A DNA stretch of 64,000 nucleotides from Kuenenia sp039794105 (GCF_039794105.1 NZ_JBDIWA010000001.1:124001-188000); one strand, 5' to 3'. Numbered from the stretch's first letter, positions 18,667 through 27,980 are shown. Numbers and translations are program-made. Notes: a model not told the origin generated them from the sequence alone.

Positions 18667-18724
18667 CGCACGTTAGACGTCAGAAAGGAAATGGGTTTTT
18701 AGGCAGGCTGCATGGAGGAAATAA

Positions 18725-18938
18725 TTGACCATTACAGAAAAAATCCTTTTAAATGTGAAGGTACTGCCAGAATCTAAGCAAAATGGAAGTTCTTGATTTC
18801 GTAGAATACTTACGTTTAAAACCAGAAAAAGAAGAAATTATGAACTGGACAGATTTTTCCCTTTCATAAGCAATTCGTGGAATGGAAAATGAACAATCAC
18901 ATTATTCGCTGAATGGTCTTAAGGAAACTTTTTCATGA
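18725..18938 (+). pseudogene. Decayed DUF2281/VapB-like antitoxin
   Basis: A TTG start after GGAGG opens TITEKILLNVKVLPESKQ. A one-base insertion near 18780 shifts the frame, and the next frame continues MEVLDFVEYLRLKPEKEE, has an in-frame TAA, then AIRGMENEQSHYSLNGLKET. The order and words match small DUF2281-type antitoxins. The final TGA (18936-18938) overlaps the ATG of the next remnant, the usual antitoxin-toxin coupling. It is disrupted by one frameshift and one stop, so not functional as it stands. Confidence 0.7.
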
Positions 18939-19107
18939 TTTCTAAAGGTCAAATTGTTCTTTTCAGGTTTCCTTAGACTGATCAAAAAGACAGGAATGGT
19001 ATTTTGCTGATTGTAGTACATACTTTCCATCAGTTGATGCCGACTATTGCAGAATTAGAATTATTTCTGCCCGCAAGGCCACCAGAAAAGAATCAAAACA
19101 GTATCAG
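18935..19107 (+). pseudogene. Toxin remnants: MazF/PemK-like start joined to BrnT-like end
   Basis: ATG 18935 opens MISKGQIVLFRFP, a typical MazF/PemK toxin N-terminus, then meets TAG and continues TDQKDRNG before homology ends. In another frame, from about 18991, the sequence reads toward YCRIRIISARKATRKESKQY, the typical C-terminal part of a BrnT toxin. So two different toxin genes appear truncated and joined here. Neither could yield a complete product. Confidence 0.6.
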
Positions 19108-19118
19108 GAGGAAAATAA

Positions 19119-19308
19119 ATTAAAAAAGAGTATGATTTTCCCAAAGGTGAGAGAGGTAAGTTTTATCGTCCGGATGCAGAACTGTATCTACCTATTTATA
19201 TTGAGCCTGACATGATGGAAGTGCTGAGAAAATTCTCAAAGAAAAAAAGGCGTAGAGGTTACAACGATAGTAAATGAATGGATAAAAAAAGACATTTCAA
19301 TCACTTGA
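19119..19308 (+). pseudogene. Frameshifted BrnA-like antitoxin
   Basis: The frame reads EYDFPKGERGKFYRPDAELY, then PIYIEPDMMEVLRKFSKKK, as in BrnA-type antitoxins. A one-base insertion in the poly-A run near 19245 shifts it. The correct frame resumes as GVEVTTIVNEWIKKDISIT and ends at TGA 19306-19308. It follows the BrnT-like fragment in the expected toxin-then-antitoxin order. Confidence 0.7.
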
Positions 19309-19448
19309 TCATTTTACCATTTAACCATGTTGTATTCCGCATACATTTCAAACCGGCTGAAATGTTACTATGATTGCAACACACATACCCAACCGGAGCC
19401 GGGATTTGCATTATTCGTTATACTTTTAAACGTTTAGGAGGAATTCGC

Positions 19449-20624
19449 ATGAAACCGATACCACTAAAAGAAGGGATTTATTGGGTTGGGGAAATTGACT
19501 GGGATTTAAGGAATTTCCATGGTTATTCGACCAACCGGGGGTCCACATACAATACCTATTTGGTAATAGATGAAAAAATAACTTTAATTGACGGCGTCAG
19601 GCCTTATCTCTTCGACAAAATGATGCAGCGCCTTTCCTCTCTTATCGATCCCGCAAGCATTCAGTATGTTATTGCAAACCACGTTGAAATGGACCATTCC
19701 GGCAGTTTGCCGCTTATTATGGATATTGCGAAAAATGCCACTATTGTAACCTCCCCTAACGGACAGAAAGGGCTGCTGGCGCATTATAAGAGGAACGACT
19801 GGAATATGAAGGTGGTGCAAACGGATGAAGAGGTCAATATTGGAAAAAGGACCTTCAAATTTTTTCTGACCCCAATGATTCATTGGCCGGATAACATGGT
19901 AAGTTATCTGGTTGAGGATAAAATCCTTTTTTCGAATGACGCCTTTGGACAACATATCGCTTCTCCCGAAAGATTTGATGATGAGCTTTACCTTGGAACC
20001 GTTATTGAAGAGGCGAAAAAATACTATGCGAATATCGTCCTGCCTTATTCCATGCAGGTGAAAAAAACCATTGAAAAACTTTCTTCGATCCCGATTGACA
20101 TGATTGCCTCCAGCCATGGAATTGTATGGCGTTCACATATAAACAATATTATGGATGAGTACAATAAATGGGCGACCAACCAGACAAGGAATAAATGCCT
20201 TATCATTTATGATACTATGTGGAAATCCACCGAAAAAATTGCACATGCCTTACAAAATGCCTTCAACCACAGCGGTATTGGCACAAAGATGATTAATCTC
20301 CGGTATAATCACCTGTCAGATGTTGTTATGGACGTATTAGACGCAAGATTTATTTGTGTGGGGTCTCCCACATTAAACAGTAATTTGCTTCCTACCGTGT
20401 CGGCATTTCTCACTTATTTAAAAGGGCTTTCGCCGAAAGACAGGATTGGCCTGGCATTTGGTTCTTACGGATGGGGCGGGCAGTCGGTTCGCCACGTGGA
20501 AGACGCACTTAAGGAGTGTGGTTTTGATTTGCTGGAAAGCATAAAAATCCAATACATTCCCGACGAAACGCAGCTTCAGGAAATCTATGAAAAAATAAAA
20601 CAGGAAATTGCAAAGAGGGGATAA
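19449..20624 (+). CDS. A-type flavoprotein (flavodiiron protein, FprA/Rbo-oxidoreductase type)
   Basis: A 391-aa, two-domain protein. The N-terminal MBL-like domain carries the diiron ligands: NHVEMDHSG (HxExDH, around residues 79-84), MIHWPDNM (His), SNDAFGQH (Asp) and SSHGIVW (His). The C-terminal domain is flavodoxin-like, with YDTMWKSTEKIAHAL as the FMN phosphate loop and GSPTLNSNLLP and FGSYGWGGQS as FMN contacts. Such proteins reduce O2 to water or NO to N2O in anaerobes. ATG 19449 is chosen because AGGAGG lies just upstream; the 25-codon extension is not conserved-looking. No rubredoxin domain is fused. Confidence 0.93.
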   Translation: MKPIPLKEGIYWVGEIDWDLRNFHGYSTNRGSTYNTYLVIDEKITLIDGVRPYLFDKMMQRLSSLIDPASIQYVIANHVEMDHSGSLPLIMDIAKNATIVTSPNGQKGLLAHYKRNDWNMKVVQTDEEVNIGKRTFKFFLTPMIHWPDNMVSYLVEDKILFSNDAFGQHIASPERFDDELYLGTVIEEAKKYYANIVLPYSMQVKKTIEKLSSIPIDMIASSHGIVWRSHINNIMDEYNKWATNQTRNKCLIIYDTMWKSTEKIAHALQNAFNHSGIGTKMINLRYNHLSDVVMDVLDARFICVGSPTLNSNLLPTVSAFLTYLKGLSPKDRIGLAFGSYGWGGQSVRHVEDALKECGFDLLESIKIQYIPDETQLQEIYEKIKQEIAKRG

Positions 20625-20684
20625 ATCAGGCCGGGTTTTAAAAGACAAATGCCACAACGATTTTTTACTCTTCCCTGCATGGTA

Positions 20685-20717
20685 AACCCTGACAGGGTTC
20701 CGAACCCTGTCAGGGTT
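20685..20717. repeat. AACCCTGACAGGGTT palindrome
   Basis: AACCCTGACAGGGTT-CCG-AACCCTGTCAGGGTT is two 15-base near-palindromes that also pair with each other. It lies 60 bases after the flavodiiron gene. There is no T-tract. Confidence 0.75.
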
Positions 20718-20734
20718 ATGCATCGAATTTCACT

Positions 20735-20784
20735 ATTAAATATTTTGCCAGAAAATGCAAAATAAATTACTGATAAGGTACTAA
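20735..20784 (+). repeat. AAATATTTTGCC...GATAAGGTACTAA repeat, copy 3
   Basis: A full-length copy whose right end is three bases from the ubiD ATG, so the repeat itself supplies the AAGG ribosome site and 5' leader of that gene. Confidence 0.7.
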
Positions 20785-20787
20785 TAC

Positions 20788-22557
20788 ATGAAAATCTATT
20801 CATTACAGGACTTTCTTAAATACTTAGAAAAAAACGGCGAACTGATACGGATCAAAAAAGAGGTAGATGCAAAATTTGAAGCTGCCGAAATCTCTATTCG
20901 CGCCCTGCAGCAAGGGCTGCCCGCCTTACTCTTTGAAAACATAAAAGGTTCCCGGTTTCCCCTTGCAATGAACGTACTTGCAAGCGATAAACGGATAGAA
21001 CTGGCATTGGGAAAACATCCCGATCAACTGGGCGAAGAACTCATCACATTCATGGAAGACGCAATGCCGCCTAAACCGAAAGTGTTTTTCAGGCATCCGG
21101 GGATTACAAAACGTCTTATCGGCGCCCTTCCCAAAACAACGTTTTGGCCAACATCGCAGGAGGTAATTCAGGGAACGGACCTTAATGGACTTCCCGTAAT
21201 CACCTGTTGGCCGGAGGATGGCGGCCCGTTTATCACGCTGCCCCAGGTTTTCACCTACGACCCCCGCAACGGGAAACGGAATGTCGGCATGTATCGCATG
21301 CAGGTTTTCGATGGGAAAACAACGGGAATGCACTGGCAGATACAAAAAGGCGGTGGCTTTCATTATTTCCAATCCCAAAAAGCAGGGAAACCATTTGAAG
21401 TCGCCGTAGCATTGGGAACAGACCCTACCCTCCTGCTGGCAACGGTTGCAGCCCTGCCGGAGGGAATTGACGAGGTAATGTTCAGCGGTTTTTTACGCGG
21501 CAGAAGAACACGGATGGCAAAGGGAAAGACTATTTCAATACCTGTTCCCGCTGATGCAGAGTTTATTCTGGAAGGTACTGTCCATCTCACGGAATTGAGG
21601 ATGGAAGGTCCCTTTGGCGACCATTTCGGGCATTATTCAAACGCCTCTGAATTTCCTGTTTTTCATATTAGCGCTATTACACACCGCAAAAACCCTGTTT
21701 ATCCCGCAACCGTTGTCGGCAGGCCGCCAATGGAAGATAAATATCTGGGAAACGCAACGCAGCAAGTGCTTGGCCCCCTCATTCGCCTCATCCATCCTGA
21801 AATCAAAAACCTCTGGGCGTATTACGAAGCGGGATTTCATAATCTGCTGGTAGTGTCCGTTGAAGAACGCTACAGGAAAGAGGCAATGAAAACAGCGCTT
21901 TCCATCATGGGCGAGGGACAACTCTCTCTGACGAAATGTGTTGTAACTGTGTCCGAAGAAGTTAACCCTCGTGATTTCCATGCAGTCCTCAGGGCAATCC
22001 ACGAACATTTTGACCCTGCGTATGATTTTATCATGATTCCAAAGGTTCCGCTGGATACCCTTGATTTCACCAGTTATAAAATGAACCTTGGCAGCAAAAT
22101 GATTATCGATGCGACAAGGGATGACAATACAAAAAAACAGGAAGGCCGAAAAACAACCGGAAATTTCGAAACGCTGCTAAAAGATATTGACAACAGGATA
22201 ATCCGTTGGAATCTACTGGGGGATGCGCTTCTCGTAGTTTCCGTAAAGGAGAACGGAAGAGACGTGGTGCGTAATCTTACAAAATCGGCTGAAATTACTG
22301 GACCTGATATTATCGCTGCGGTAAGCACTGACGTCGATATCTGCAATCTTGAACAAACGATCTGGGGTATATTTACCCGATTCGACGCCGAAAGGGATAT
22401 TGTATTCACGGAAGAAAAACTGATGGGCATAAGCCCCGTTTTCAGGGGGAAAATGGGCATTGACGCCACATGGAAGACAGGCTACCCCTCACCGCTTGTT
22501 ATGCCGGATGAGGTTATCGACCGGGTAAATAAAAATTGGGATGCTTACTGGAAATAA
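20788..22557 (+). CDS. UbiD-family prenylated-FMN decarboxylase
   Basis: A 589-aa UbiD-family enzyme. It opens SLQDFLKYLEKNGELIRIKK, then LPALLFENIKGSRFPLAMNV. The active-site block LRMEGPFGDHFGHYSN carries the conserved acidic residues, and RPPMEDKYLGNATQQVLGPL follows. UbiD enzymes decarboxylate aromatic or unsaturated acids with prenyl-FMN made by a UbiX partner, which is not in the window. The long length fits the menaquinone (futalosine-route) decarboxylase subgroup as well as others, so the substrate is not assigned. It is convergent with the GT2 gene, with only 4 bases between stops. The ATG follows a dispersed repeat. Confidence 0.9.
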   Translation: MKIYSLQDFLKYLEKNGELIRIKKEVDAKFEAAEISIRALQQGLPALLFENIKGSRFPLAMNVLASDKRIELALGKHPDQLGEELITFMEDAMPPKPKVFFRHPGITKRLIGALPKTTFWPTSQEVIQGTDLNGLPVITCWPEDGGPFITLPQVFTYDPRNGKRNVGMYRMQVFDGKTTGMHWQIQKGGGFHYFQSQKAGKPFEVAVALGTDPTLLLATVAALPEGIDEVMFSGFLRGRRTRMAKGKTISIPVPADAEFILEGTVHLTELRMEGPFGDHFGHYSNASEFPVFHISAITHRKNPVYPATVVGRPPMEDKYLGNATQQVLGPLIRLIHPEIKNLWAYYEAGFHNLLVVSVEERYRKEAMKTALSIMGEGQLSLTKCVVTVSEEVNPRDFHAVLRAIHEHFDPAYDFIMIPKVPLDTLDFTSYKMNLGSKMIIDATRDDNTKKQEGRKTTGNFETLLKDIDNRIIRWNLLGDALLVVSVKENGRDVVRNLTKSAEITGPDIIAAVSTDVDICNLEQTIWGIFTRFDAERDIVFTEEKLMGISPVFRGKMGIDATWKTGYPSPLVMPDEVIDRVNKNWDAYWK

Positions 22558-22561
22558 TCGA

Positions 22562-23317
22562 TTACGTCTCTATATTCCCGGATTTTTTCCCCGAAGCCTT
22601 AAACAACAACCCCTTTTTGTGAAGTTGTTTGAATTTCAAAACCATAAGCAATGTTTTCAATAGTACTTTATAATTCAGTTTCGTTTTACCGCGGACTCTG
22701 TCTTCAAATGCTATAGGTATTTCCCTTATGGAAAACCCTTTTACATGAGCTTTGTAGAATACTTCAGATACAATGGAAGGGCCTGTCGAAATCATGGAAT
22801 CCAACTGAATATCCTCCAAGACCTTTCTCCTGAAACATCGATATCCGGAAGAAACATCGTTTATTTTTAGTCCCAGTAAAATCCTGACATAGACTCCAGC
22901 GAGGAATGTCACCAGCCTGCGAACAATCCCTCTGTTTACATCCTTGCCCCCGCGTACAAACCTTGACCCGATTACCATATCAGCATTCTGTATGGCATTA
23001 AGCATATCAGGAATATATCTCGGATGGTGTGAAAAATCAGCGTCCATTTCCACGACACACTCCGCCCCGTGATCCAGTGCATATTGAAAGCCGGCAACGC
23101 CCGCGGAACCTCTCCCCCTATCTGTAGTTCTCAGGAGCAATTCAACCTCCGGATGTATCGTTGCATATTTTTCCACTTTGCCGGAGGTGCCGTCAGGAGA
23201 GTTATCGTCAACCACTACAACATGCAAATCAGGAATCTTCAGATGCAATATTTCCTGAATTAATTTCCCGATGTTTTCTCTTTCATTATAAGTTGGTATC
23301 ATTACGTATGTTTTCAT
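22562..23317 (-). CDS. GT2-family polyprenol-phosphate mannosyltransferase-like enzyme
   Basis: A 251-aa glycosyltransferase of the DPM1 type. It has the nucleotide-binding start VMIPTYNERENIGKLI, VVVVDDNSPDGTSG, the DxD motif VEMDADFSHHP (around residue 92), GSRFVRGG and DVSSGYRCFRR. No C-terminal transmembrane pair is present, so it is a single-domain soluble or peripheral form. Such enzymes transfer mannose or another sugar from a GDP/UDP donor to a polyprenyl phosphate for later extracytoplasmic glycosylation. GDP-mannose could come from the manC gene at 62214. Confidence 0.88.
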   Translation of the reverse strand: MKTYVMIPTYNERENIGKLIQEILHLKIPDLHVVVVDDNSPDGTSGKVEKYATIHPEVELLLRTTDRGRGSAGVAGFQYALDHGAECVVEMDADFSHHPRYIPDMLNAIQNADMVIGSRFVRGGKDVNRGIVRRLVTFLAGVYVRILLGLKINDVSSGYRCFRRKVLEDIQLDSMISTGPSIVSEVFYKAHVKGFSIREIPIAFEDRVRGKTKLNYKVLLKTLLMVLKFKQLHKKGLLFKASGKKSGNIET

Positions 23318-23378
23318 GGTCGTATTATAAAAATATGATTGTAACTATTCAGTTGCCTGAACGGGCCGCGATTGTGCT

Positions 23379-24569
23379 TTACGTCAACATATCCCATGAA
23401 ATAAGTGCCATAATCTTTGCGAAATCGATTAATTCCTGAATACTTATCGACTCATTCGCGGCATGGGCCTCGTCATGGTCACCAGGCCCGAACCCCACGG
23501 CAGTAATACCCTTCTGTATAAGCTGCTTCGTCACCGTAGAACCCGATTGCCCCATAGGCTTCGGTTTTGTCCCTAAGATTGCCTCGGTATGTTTTGTGAT
23601 TATTTCTACAAGCGGGTTATCGACAGGAATGTTCGTAGAGGGTTGGTCAGATGTGATTTTTAATTCAAATCTTGCGGAATGCTGACCCTCTACCTCTTTC
23701 ATAATACTCCTTATGTCATTGATAATATCAGTCGGCGAATCTCCCGGCAAATAGCGCAGGTCTATTTGCGCCTTGCAGATGGCAGGCACCGTATTTGCGA
23801 CCGTTCCGCCATGGATCGATCCCAGATTCATTGTTGGAGGGGAATGCAATGGATGAAAGGCATGTCTGAATTTGTAATGCCTGATTTGGTTTAAGAAGGT
23901 TATCATATTCCACACAGCATTAACGCCTCTGTCCGGAGTGGAACCGTGCGCCTGCTTGCCAAAAGAAGTTATTTCCAGAAACAATGCCCCCTTCTCCGTC
24001 ACGTCAATCATCTGCATATTATTTGCCACGTCGGGGATAATGGCATAATCGGCATGTATGCCGCATTCATCAAGCAAATACTCCATGCCTAATGCGGAAC
24101 CCCTTTCCTCGTCTGCAACACCTGCCAGCAAAAAAAGGCCTTTTAGCCCGGATTCATTTTCCTTGAGATACTTTGCCACTGCCATCATAGAAGCCATTTG
24201 GCCTTTATTGTCAGAAGAACCCCTGCCAAAAATCCTCCCGTTTTCAACATGTGCGCAAAAGGGGTCGCTCTGCCAGCCATCGCCTGCAGGCACAACGTCC
24301 AAATGACATGCCACCAGCAATGAAGGGCGCTCCCTCGATCTTTCTCTTTTGCCAATATATCCAATAATATTCGTTCTGCTCTTTGTTTTTTCAAATATTT
24401 CGTAGGGAATCTTTAGCCGCTTGAAATACTCCTCCACTAACGAAACGGCCAAAATTTCATTGCCCGGCGGGTTTTCGGTTTTTGTATTTATTAGTTTACA
24501 CGCAAAATTTATAATTTCATTTGCTTCGTTTTGCATGTATTTTTCAATGTCTCGTACCATATTGTTCAT
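23379..24569 (-). CDS. M20-family metallopeptidase (ArgE/DapE/dipeptidase type)
   Basis: A 396-aa di-zinc hydrolase. Metal and catalytic motifs are LLVACHLDVVPAGDGW (His-x-Asp), GRGSSDNKGQ (bridging Asp), ADEERGSALG (catalytic Glu-Glu) and GPGDHDEAHAANE (C-terminal His). The dimerisation domain lies between (GKQAHGSTPDRGVNA). The family includes acetylornithine deacetylase, succinyl-diaminopimelate desuccinylase and dipeptidases; the substrate cannot be told. It is followed on the same strand by the GT2 gene, but they are not clearly coupled functionally. Confidence 0.88.
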   Translation of the reverse strand: MNNMVRDIEKYMQNEANEIINFACKLINTKTENPPGNEILAVSLVEEYFKRLKIPYEIFEKTKSRTNIIGYIGKRERSRERPSLLVACHLDVVPAGDGWQSDPFCAHVENGRIFGRGSSDNKGQMASMMAVAKYLKENESGLKGLFLLAGVADEERGSALGMEYLLDECGIHADYAIIPDVANNMQMIDVTEKGALFLEITSFGKQAHGSTPDRGVNAVWNMITFLNQIRHYKFRHAFHPLHSPPTMNLGSIHGGTVANTVPAICKAQIDLRYLPGDSPTDIINDIRSIMKEVEGQHSARFELKITSDQPSTNIPVDNPLVEIITKHTEAILGTKPKPMGQSGSTVTKQLIQKGITAVGFGPGDHDEAHAANESISIQELIDFAKIMALISWDMLT

Positions 24570-24938
24570 TTAAAATACTCCACGTATAACAAAAGCTGTT
24601 CAAATCCATCTCTTGTCAAAATGAGACGGCAAGATACCACCAGGTAAAAAAACACTTATTTCTGTATCAGTTTGGTATCTTGAAAAAGGAGAAATAATTA
24701 CGGATTATATGCAAAAAACATATTAAAATTCAATGTAATTGCTGGTAAACTATAGCGAGATTATTTTGCGAAATATATAAAGACATCAGGTTCATTGTTA
24801 GATATTTGTTATTCATTACACGGTTAAATTAATTCGTAATTTTAACTTAGCGCTTATGTGTAAAATACCGTCGTTGGGTGAATAATTGCGAAAATTAAAT
24901 GGTTGACAATATCACATATTCAGATAACATGTAGACTT
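24570..24938. other. Divergent intergenic region upstream of ftsH
   Basis: About 370 AT-rich bases between the minus-strand peptidase gene and ftsH. I see no repeat of the families listed here, no tRNA and no gene. Promoters for both directions should lie here. TTGACA at 24903-24908 is a possible -35, but it overlaps an alternative TTG start of ftsH. Confidence 0.4.
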
Positions 24939-26816
24939 ATGAAAAAAGACCAGAAAGCGAAACCTTTTACGCCGTCTCCGCAATGGAAAGCACTCATCAT
25001 CTTCGCGCTATTTTTTATCGCTATATATATGCTTCAGCGGTATTCCATTTCTACCTCAGTGCCTGTCCGTCATACCATTGCTTATAGTCAATTCCTCGAA
25101 CAACTGGACGCGGGCAATATCTCTTCCGTTACCATAAAAAAATTACGCATTGCAGGTCAATTCTACAATGAAGCGCTCATTCCGCTGCACAAAAACCAGG
25201 AACCAACTTCCGTAAAAGACTTTCAAACGCAACTGCCCACTTTCCAGGGAGAGGGATTGATAGAAAAACTCAGCAGCAGGCGTGTGGAAATACGCGTCGA
25301 ATCTTCCGAGGAAGGCTCATTTTTCTGGCAGTTTTTTATTGGCATTCTTCCGTGGGTAATCATCATAGGCGTTTGGATGCTTATAATGAGAAGCGCAAGG
25401 CAGGTGGGAGGCGGAGCGGGGGGACTCTTTACTTTTGGGCAGAGTAAGGCGACTCTTTTTGATGTAAAAAAGCCAAAGGTCACATACAGTGAAGTGGCCG
25501 GCATGGATAATGTGAAAAAGGAATTGACAGAGGTGATAGAATTCCTTAAAGATCCTGGCAAATTTGAAAAGATCGGGGCAAAAGTGCCAAAGGGCGTACT
25601 GCTTATAGGCCCGCCGGGAACGGGGAAAACACTCCTCGCCAGGGCAACCGCAGGAGAGGCAGGCGTGCCATTTTACAGCATCAGCGCCTCGGAATTTATC
25701 GAAATGTTTGTAGGCGTGGGGGCAGCGCGCGTCAGGGATATGTTTAAAAAGGCAAAAGACGCGCATCCGAGCATTATCTTTATCGACGAAATCGATGCTG
25801 TGGGAAGAACCAGGGGAGCAGGGTTTGGAGGTGGACACGACGAACGGGAACAGACATTAAACCAGCTTTTGTCCGAAATGGACGGCTTTGACCCTCACAC
25901 GGAAGTCATTGTAATGGCTGCTACAAACCGGCCAGACGTGCTTGACCCGGCGCTTCTCAGGCCAGGCAGATTTGACAGGCAGTTGGTAATTGATAAGCCT
26001 GGATGGAAGGAACGTAGAAAAATCCTTGAAGTTCACGTCAGAAACAAGAAACTTGCCGATAAGGTTGATCTTGAGAAGATCGCTAGAGGAACCCCAGGAA
26101 TGACGGGTGCAGACCTCGAAAACCTCGCAAACGAAGCCGCCCTTATCGCTGTGCGTAAAAAGAAAAAGACCATCAACATCGAAGACTTCGATGACGCGAG
26201 AGACAAGATACTTATGGGCACTGTCAGGGAAGAAATAATCAACGATTTGGAAAAGCGCATTACCGCGTATCATGAGGCAGGGCACACGCTTGTATCAACC
26301 AAACTTCCCGGAACAGATCCCATACACAAAGTAAGCATCGTCCCAAGGGGGTTGGCAATGGGGGTAACACAACTATTGCCGGAAGAAGACCGTCACTATT
26401 ATCCGAAACAATACCTTGTAAACAAACTCACCGTTGCACTTGCCGGACGATGTGCGGAAAAGTTGATATTTAACGACGTAAGCACCGGCGCCCAAAACGA
26501 TCTCAAAGAGGCTACCGCACTTGCCGAGAAAATGGTTGCGCAATGGGGCATGAGCGACAAAATAGGCCCCCTTAGCCTTGGGAGGGGAGAAGATCATCCA
26601 TTTTTAGGAAGGGAACTCGCATTTCAAAAGCGTTACAGTGAGGATATGGCATGGCTTATGGATCAGGAAATACAAAAGATAATACTGGAAGCAGAGGCAA
26701 GTGCGTCGGAAATTCTAAAAAACAACCAATCCGCCCTTGAAAAACTGGCAGAAGCGCTCATTAAAGAAGAAACCCTTGAAAAAGAAGATGTGGAAAAAAT
26801 ACTTAATAATGCATAG
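24939..26816 (+). CDS. ftsH: ATP-dependent zinc metalloprotease FtsH
   Basis: A 625-aa membrane AAA+ protease. It has two N-terminal transmembrane segments (ALIIFALFFIAIYMLQ near 18; FFIGILPWVIIIGVWMLIM near 135) around a periplasmic domain. The AAA module has Walker A GPPGTGKT, Walker B IIFIDEIDAVG, the pore loop FVGVGAARVRD and the SRH region ATNRPDVLDPALLRPGRFDR. The protease domain has zinc motif HEAGH. FtsH degrades misfolded membrane and regulatory proteins. ATG 24939 is preferred; an in-frame TTG 36 bases upstream is possible. No strong ribosome site precedes either start. Confidence 0.95.
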   Translation: MKKDQKAKPFTPSPQWKALIIFALFFIAIYMLQRYSISTSVPVRHTIAYSQFLEQLDAGNISSVTIKKLRIAGQFYNEALIPLHKNQEPTSVKDFQTQLPTFQGEGLIEKLSSRRVEIRVESSEEGSFFWQFFIGILPWVIIIGVWMLIMRSARQVGGGAGGLFTFGQSKATLFDVKKPKVTYSEVAGMDNVKKELTEVIEFLKDPGKFEKIGAKVPKGVLLIGPPGTGKTLLARATAGEAGVPFYSISASEFIEMFVGVGAARVRDMFKKAKDAHPSIIFIDEIDAVGRTRGAGFGGGHDEREQTLNQLLSEMDGFDPHTEVIVMAATNRPDVLDPALLRPGRFDRQLVIDKPGWKERRKILEVHVRNKKLADKVDLEKIARGTPGMTGADLENLANEAALIAVRKKKKTINIEDFDDARDKILMGTVREEIINDLEKRITAYHEAGHTLVSTKLPGTDPIHKVSIVPRGLAMGVTQLLPEEDRHYYPKQYLVNKLTVALAGRCAEKLIFNDVSTGAQNDLKEATALAEKMVAQWGMSDKIGPLSLGRGEDHPFLGRELAFQKRYSEDMAWLMDQEIQKIILEAEASASEILKNNQSALEKLAEALIKEETLEKEDVEKILNNA

Positions 26817-27102
26817 CATGGCCACACACCGCATGAAAAACCCCGACTGATTTCAGGGGTAATTTAATACATGCATTCTATATTATTTGTAACAATTTAG
26901 TTTTTTGAAAAAGTAGGGGCGAAGCATTTGCTATAAATTGTCATAAATGCGTTCATACCCAAACGGGCAAATGCTTCGCCCCTACAATATGCGGCAAACA
27001 CCGCTATTATTGGAATTTTTCAAAAAACTAAAGCGTTACTAGAGCAGGTGAAAAATAGTATTTTTATAAAACCTTATTTAATTTCGAAAGGAGACAACTA
27101 TT
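26817..27102. other. Intergenic region with MITE-like element B
   Basis: A weak hairpin (ACCCC...GGGGT, 26841-26863) follows ftsH and might terminate it. The centre is a MITE-like element (26889-27039). The rest is leader of the CBS gene. Confidence 0.5.
26889..27039. mobile_element. MITE-like element B with GGGGCGAAGCATTTGC cargo
   Basis: Ends GTAACAATTTAGTTTTTTGA and TTTTTCAAAAAACTAAAGCG-TTAC form terminal inverted repeats of about 24 bases. The inside holds the palindrome arms GTAGGGGCGAAGCATTTGC and GCAAATGCTTCGCCCCTAC separated by AAATTGTCATAAATGCGTTC and ATACCC. The same cargo is in elements E, F and I. About 151 bases; no coding capacity. Confidence 0.8.
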
Positions 27103-27600
27103 ATGACTACAAACGTTATTCTGGCAAAGGATGTTATGAGGAAAACGATCACTGCGGCTAAAAAAGAAACCATTGGAAGATCATTGGCAGAAAAGTTATT
27201 GACCGGCAATTATAGCGGAATGCCTGTTGTAAATAATAATAATGAGGTTATTGGAATAATAACTGAATTTGATCTTATAAGAGCAATGGATGCGGGAAAA
27301 AGTTTGGAACAGGTAACGGCAGAGGATATCATGACCAAAAAGCCTATTTGCGTAGAAGAAGATACTACAATTGAAAAGGTTATTCATATAATGGCAAAGG
27401 AAGCTATTATTCGTATTCCTGTTGTCAAAGATATGGTTCCGGTGGGAATAATATCAAGGAGCGACGTTTTAAGATGTGTTTACGGAGTACTCCGGCCTGA
27501 ATTTGTCAGGATTAGCACCGAACATGGCAAAATGGAGGTTGTCGCAGAATTCAAACAAACGCAATATAAAAGCGAAGACATCATCCATTCAGAGTCGTAG
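27103..27600 (+). CDS. Tandem CBS-domain protein
   Basis: A 165-aa protein made of two CBS domains: residues ~8-60 (MPVVNNNNEVIGIITEFDLI) and ~75-135 (IRIPVVKDMVPVGIISRSDV). A short C-terminal tail follows. CBS pairs bind adenosyl nucleotides such as AMP, ATP or SAM and regulate partners. No catalytic domain is fused, so it is a stand-alone sensor. An AAAGGAGA ribosome site precedes the ATG. The neighbours give no hint about the partner. Confidence 0.88.
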   Translation: MTTNVILAKDVMRKTITAAKKETIGRSLAEKLLTGNYSGMPVVNNNNEVIGIITEFDLIRAMDAGKSLEQVTAEDIMTKKPICVEEDTTIEKVIHIMAKEAIIRIPVVKDMVPVGIISRSDVLRCVYGVLRPEFVRISTEHGKMEVVAEFKQTQYKSEDIIHSES

Positions 27601-27980
27601 GGAATTTCACCGGTAATTTTCATTTCGTACAAAACGATGTTTTTAACATGGTGTATGGGCGAAACGTTTGAATTAGGCTAACTTTGGCAGCGACTTCATT
27701 CTGTAGTTGATGTTAATGTAGAGACGCATTGCATGCGTCTCTGTTATGTCAACATTTTCTTTATGCGCGGCAGTTTCCAGACGCATGCAATGCGTCTCTA
27801 CAAAAATATTGAAATTCCTAAACGTTTGAAATAACGAAGGTACGTCAAATGCTTCGCCCCTATGCTTTCAAAAAACGACAGAGCACTTCTATCTCCTGAA
27901 AAACAACCCCTTTACTCTTTTTACCATAGACTACAGACTACTTTTGTTTTTACAAGGCTTCATTGAAGGATGATATATGT
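27601..27980. other. Intergenic region with GACGCAT repeat copy 3
   Basis: It contains the GACGCAT element (27718-27819). The remainder is leader sequence of the downstream pair, including AAGGATGATAT before its start. Nothing else was recognised. Confidence 0.5.
27718..27819 (+). repeat. GACGCAT paired-palindrome dispersed repeat, copy 3
   Basis: Arms GTAGAGACGCATTGCATGCG and CATGCAATGCGTCTCTAC are intact, with middle and tail in the same arrangement as copy 1 (CAGTTTCC before the right arm, then ACAAAAATATTGAAATTCCT). Confidence 0.85.
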
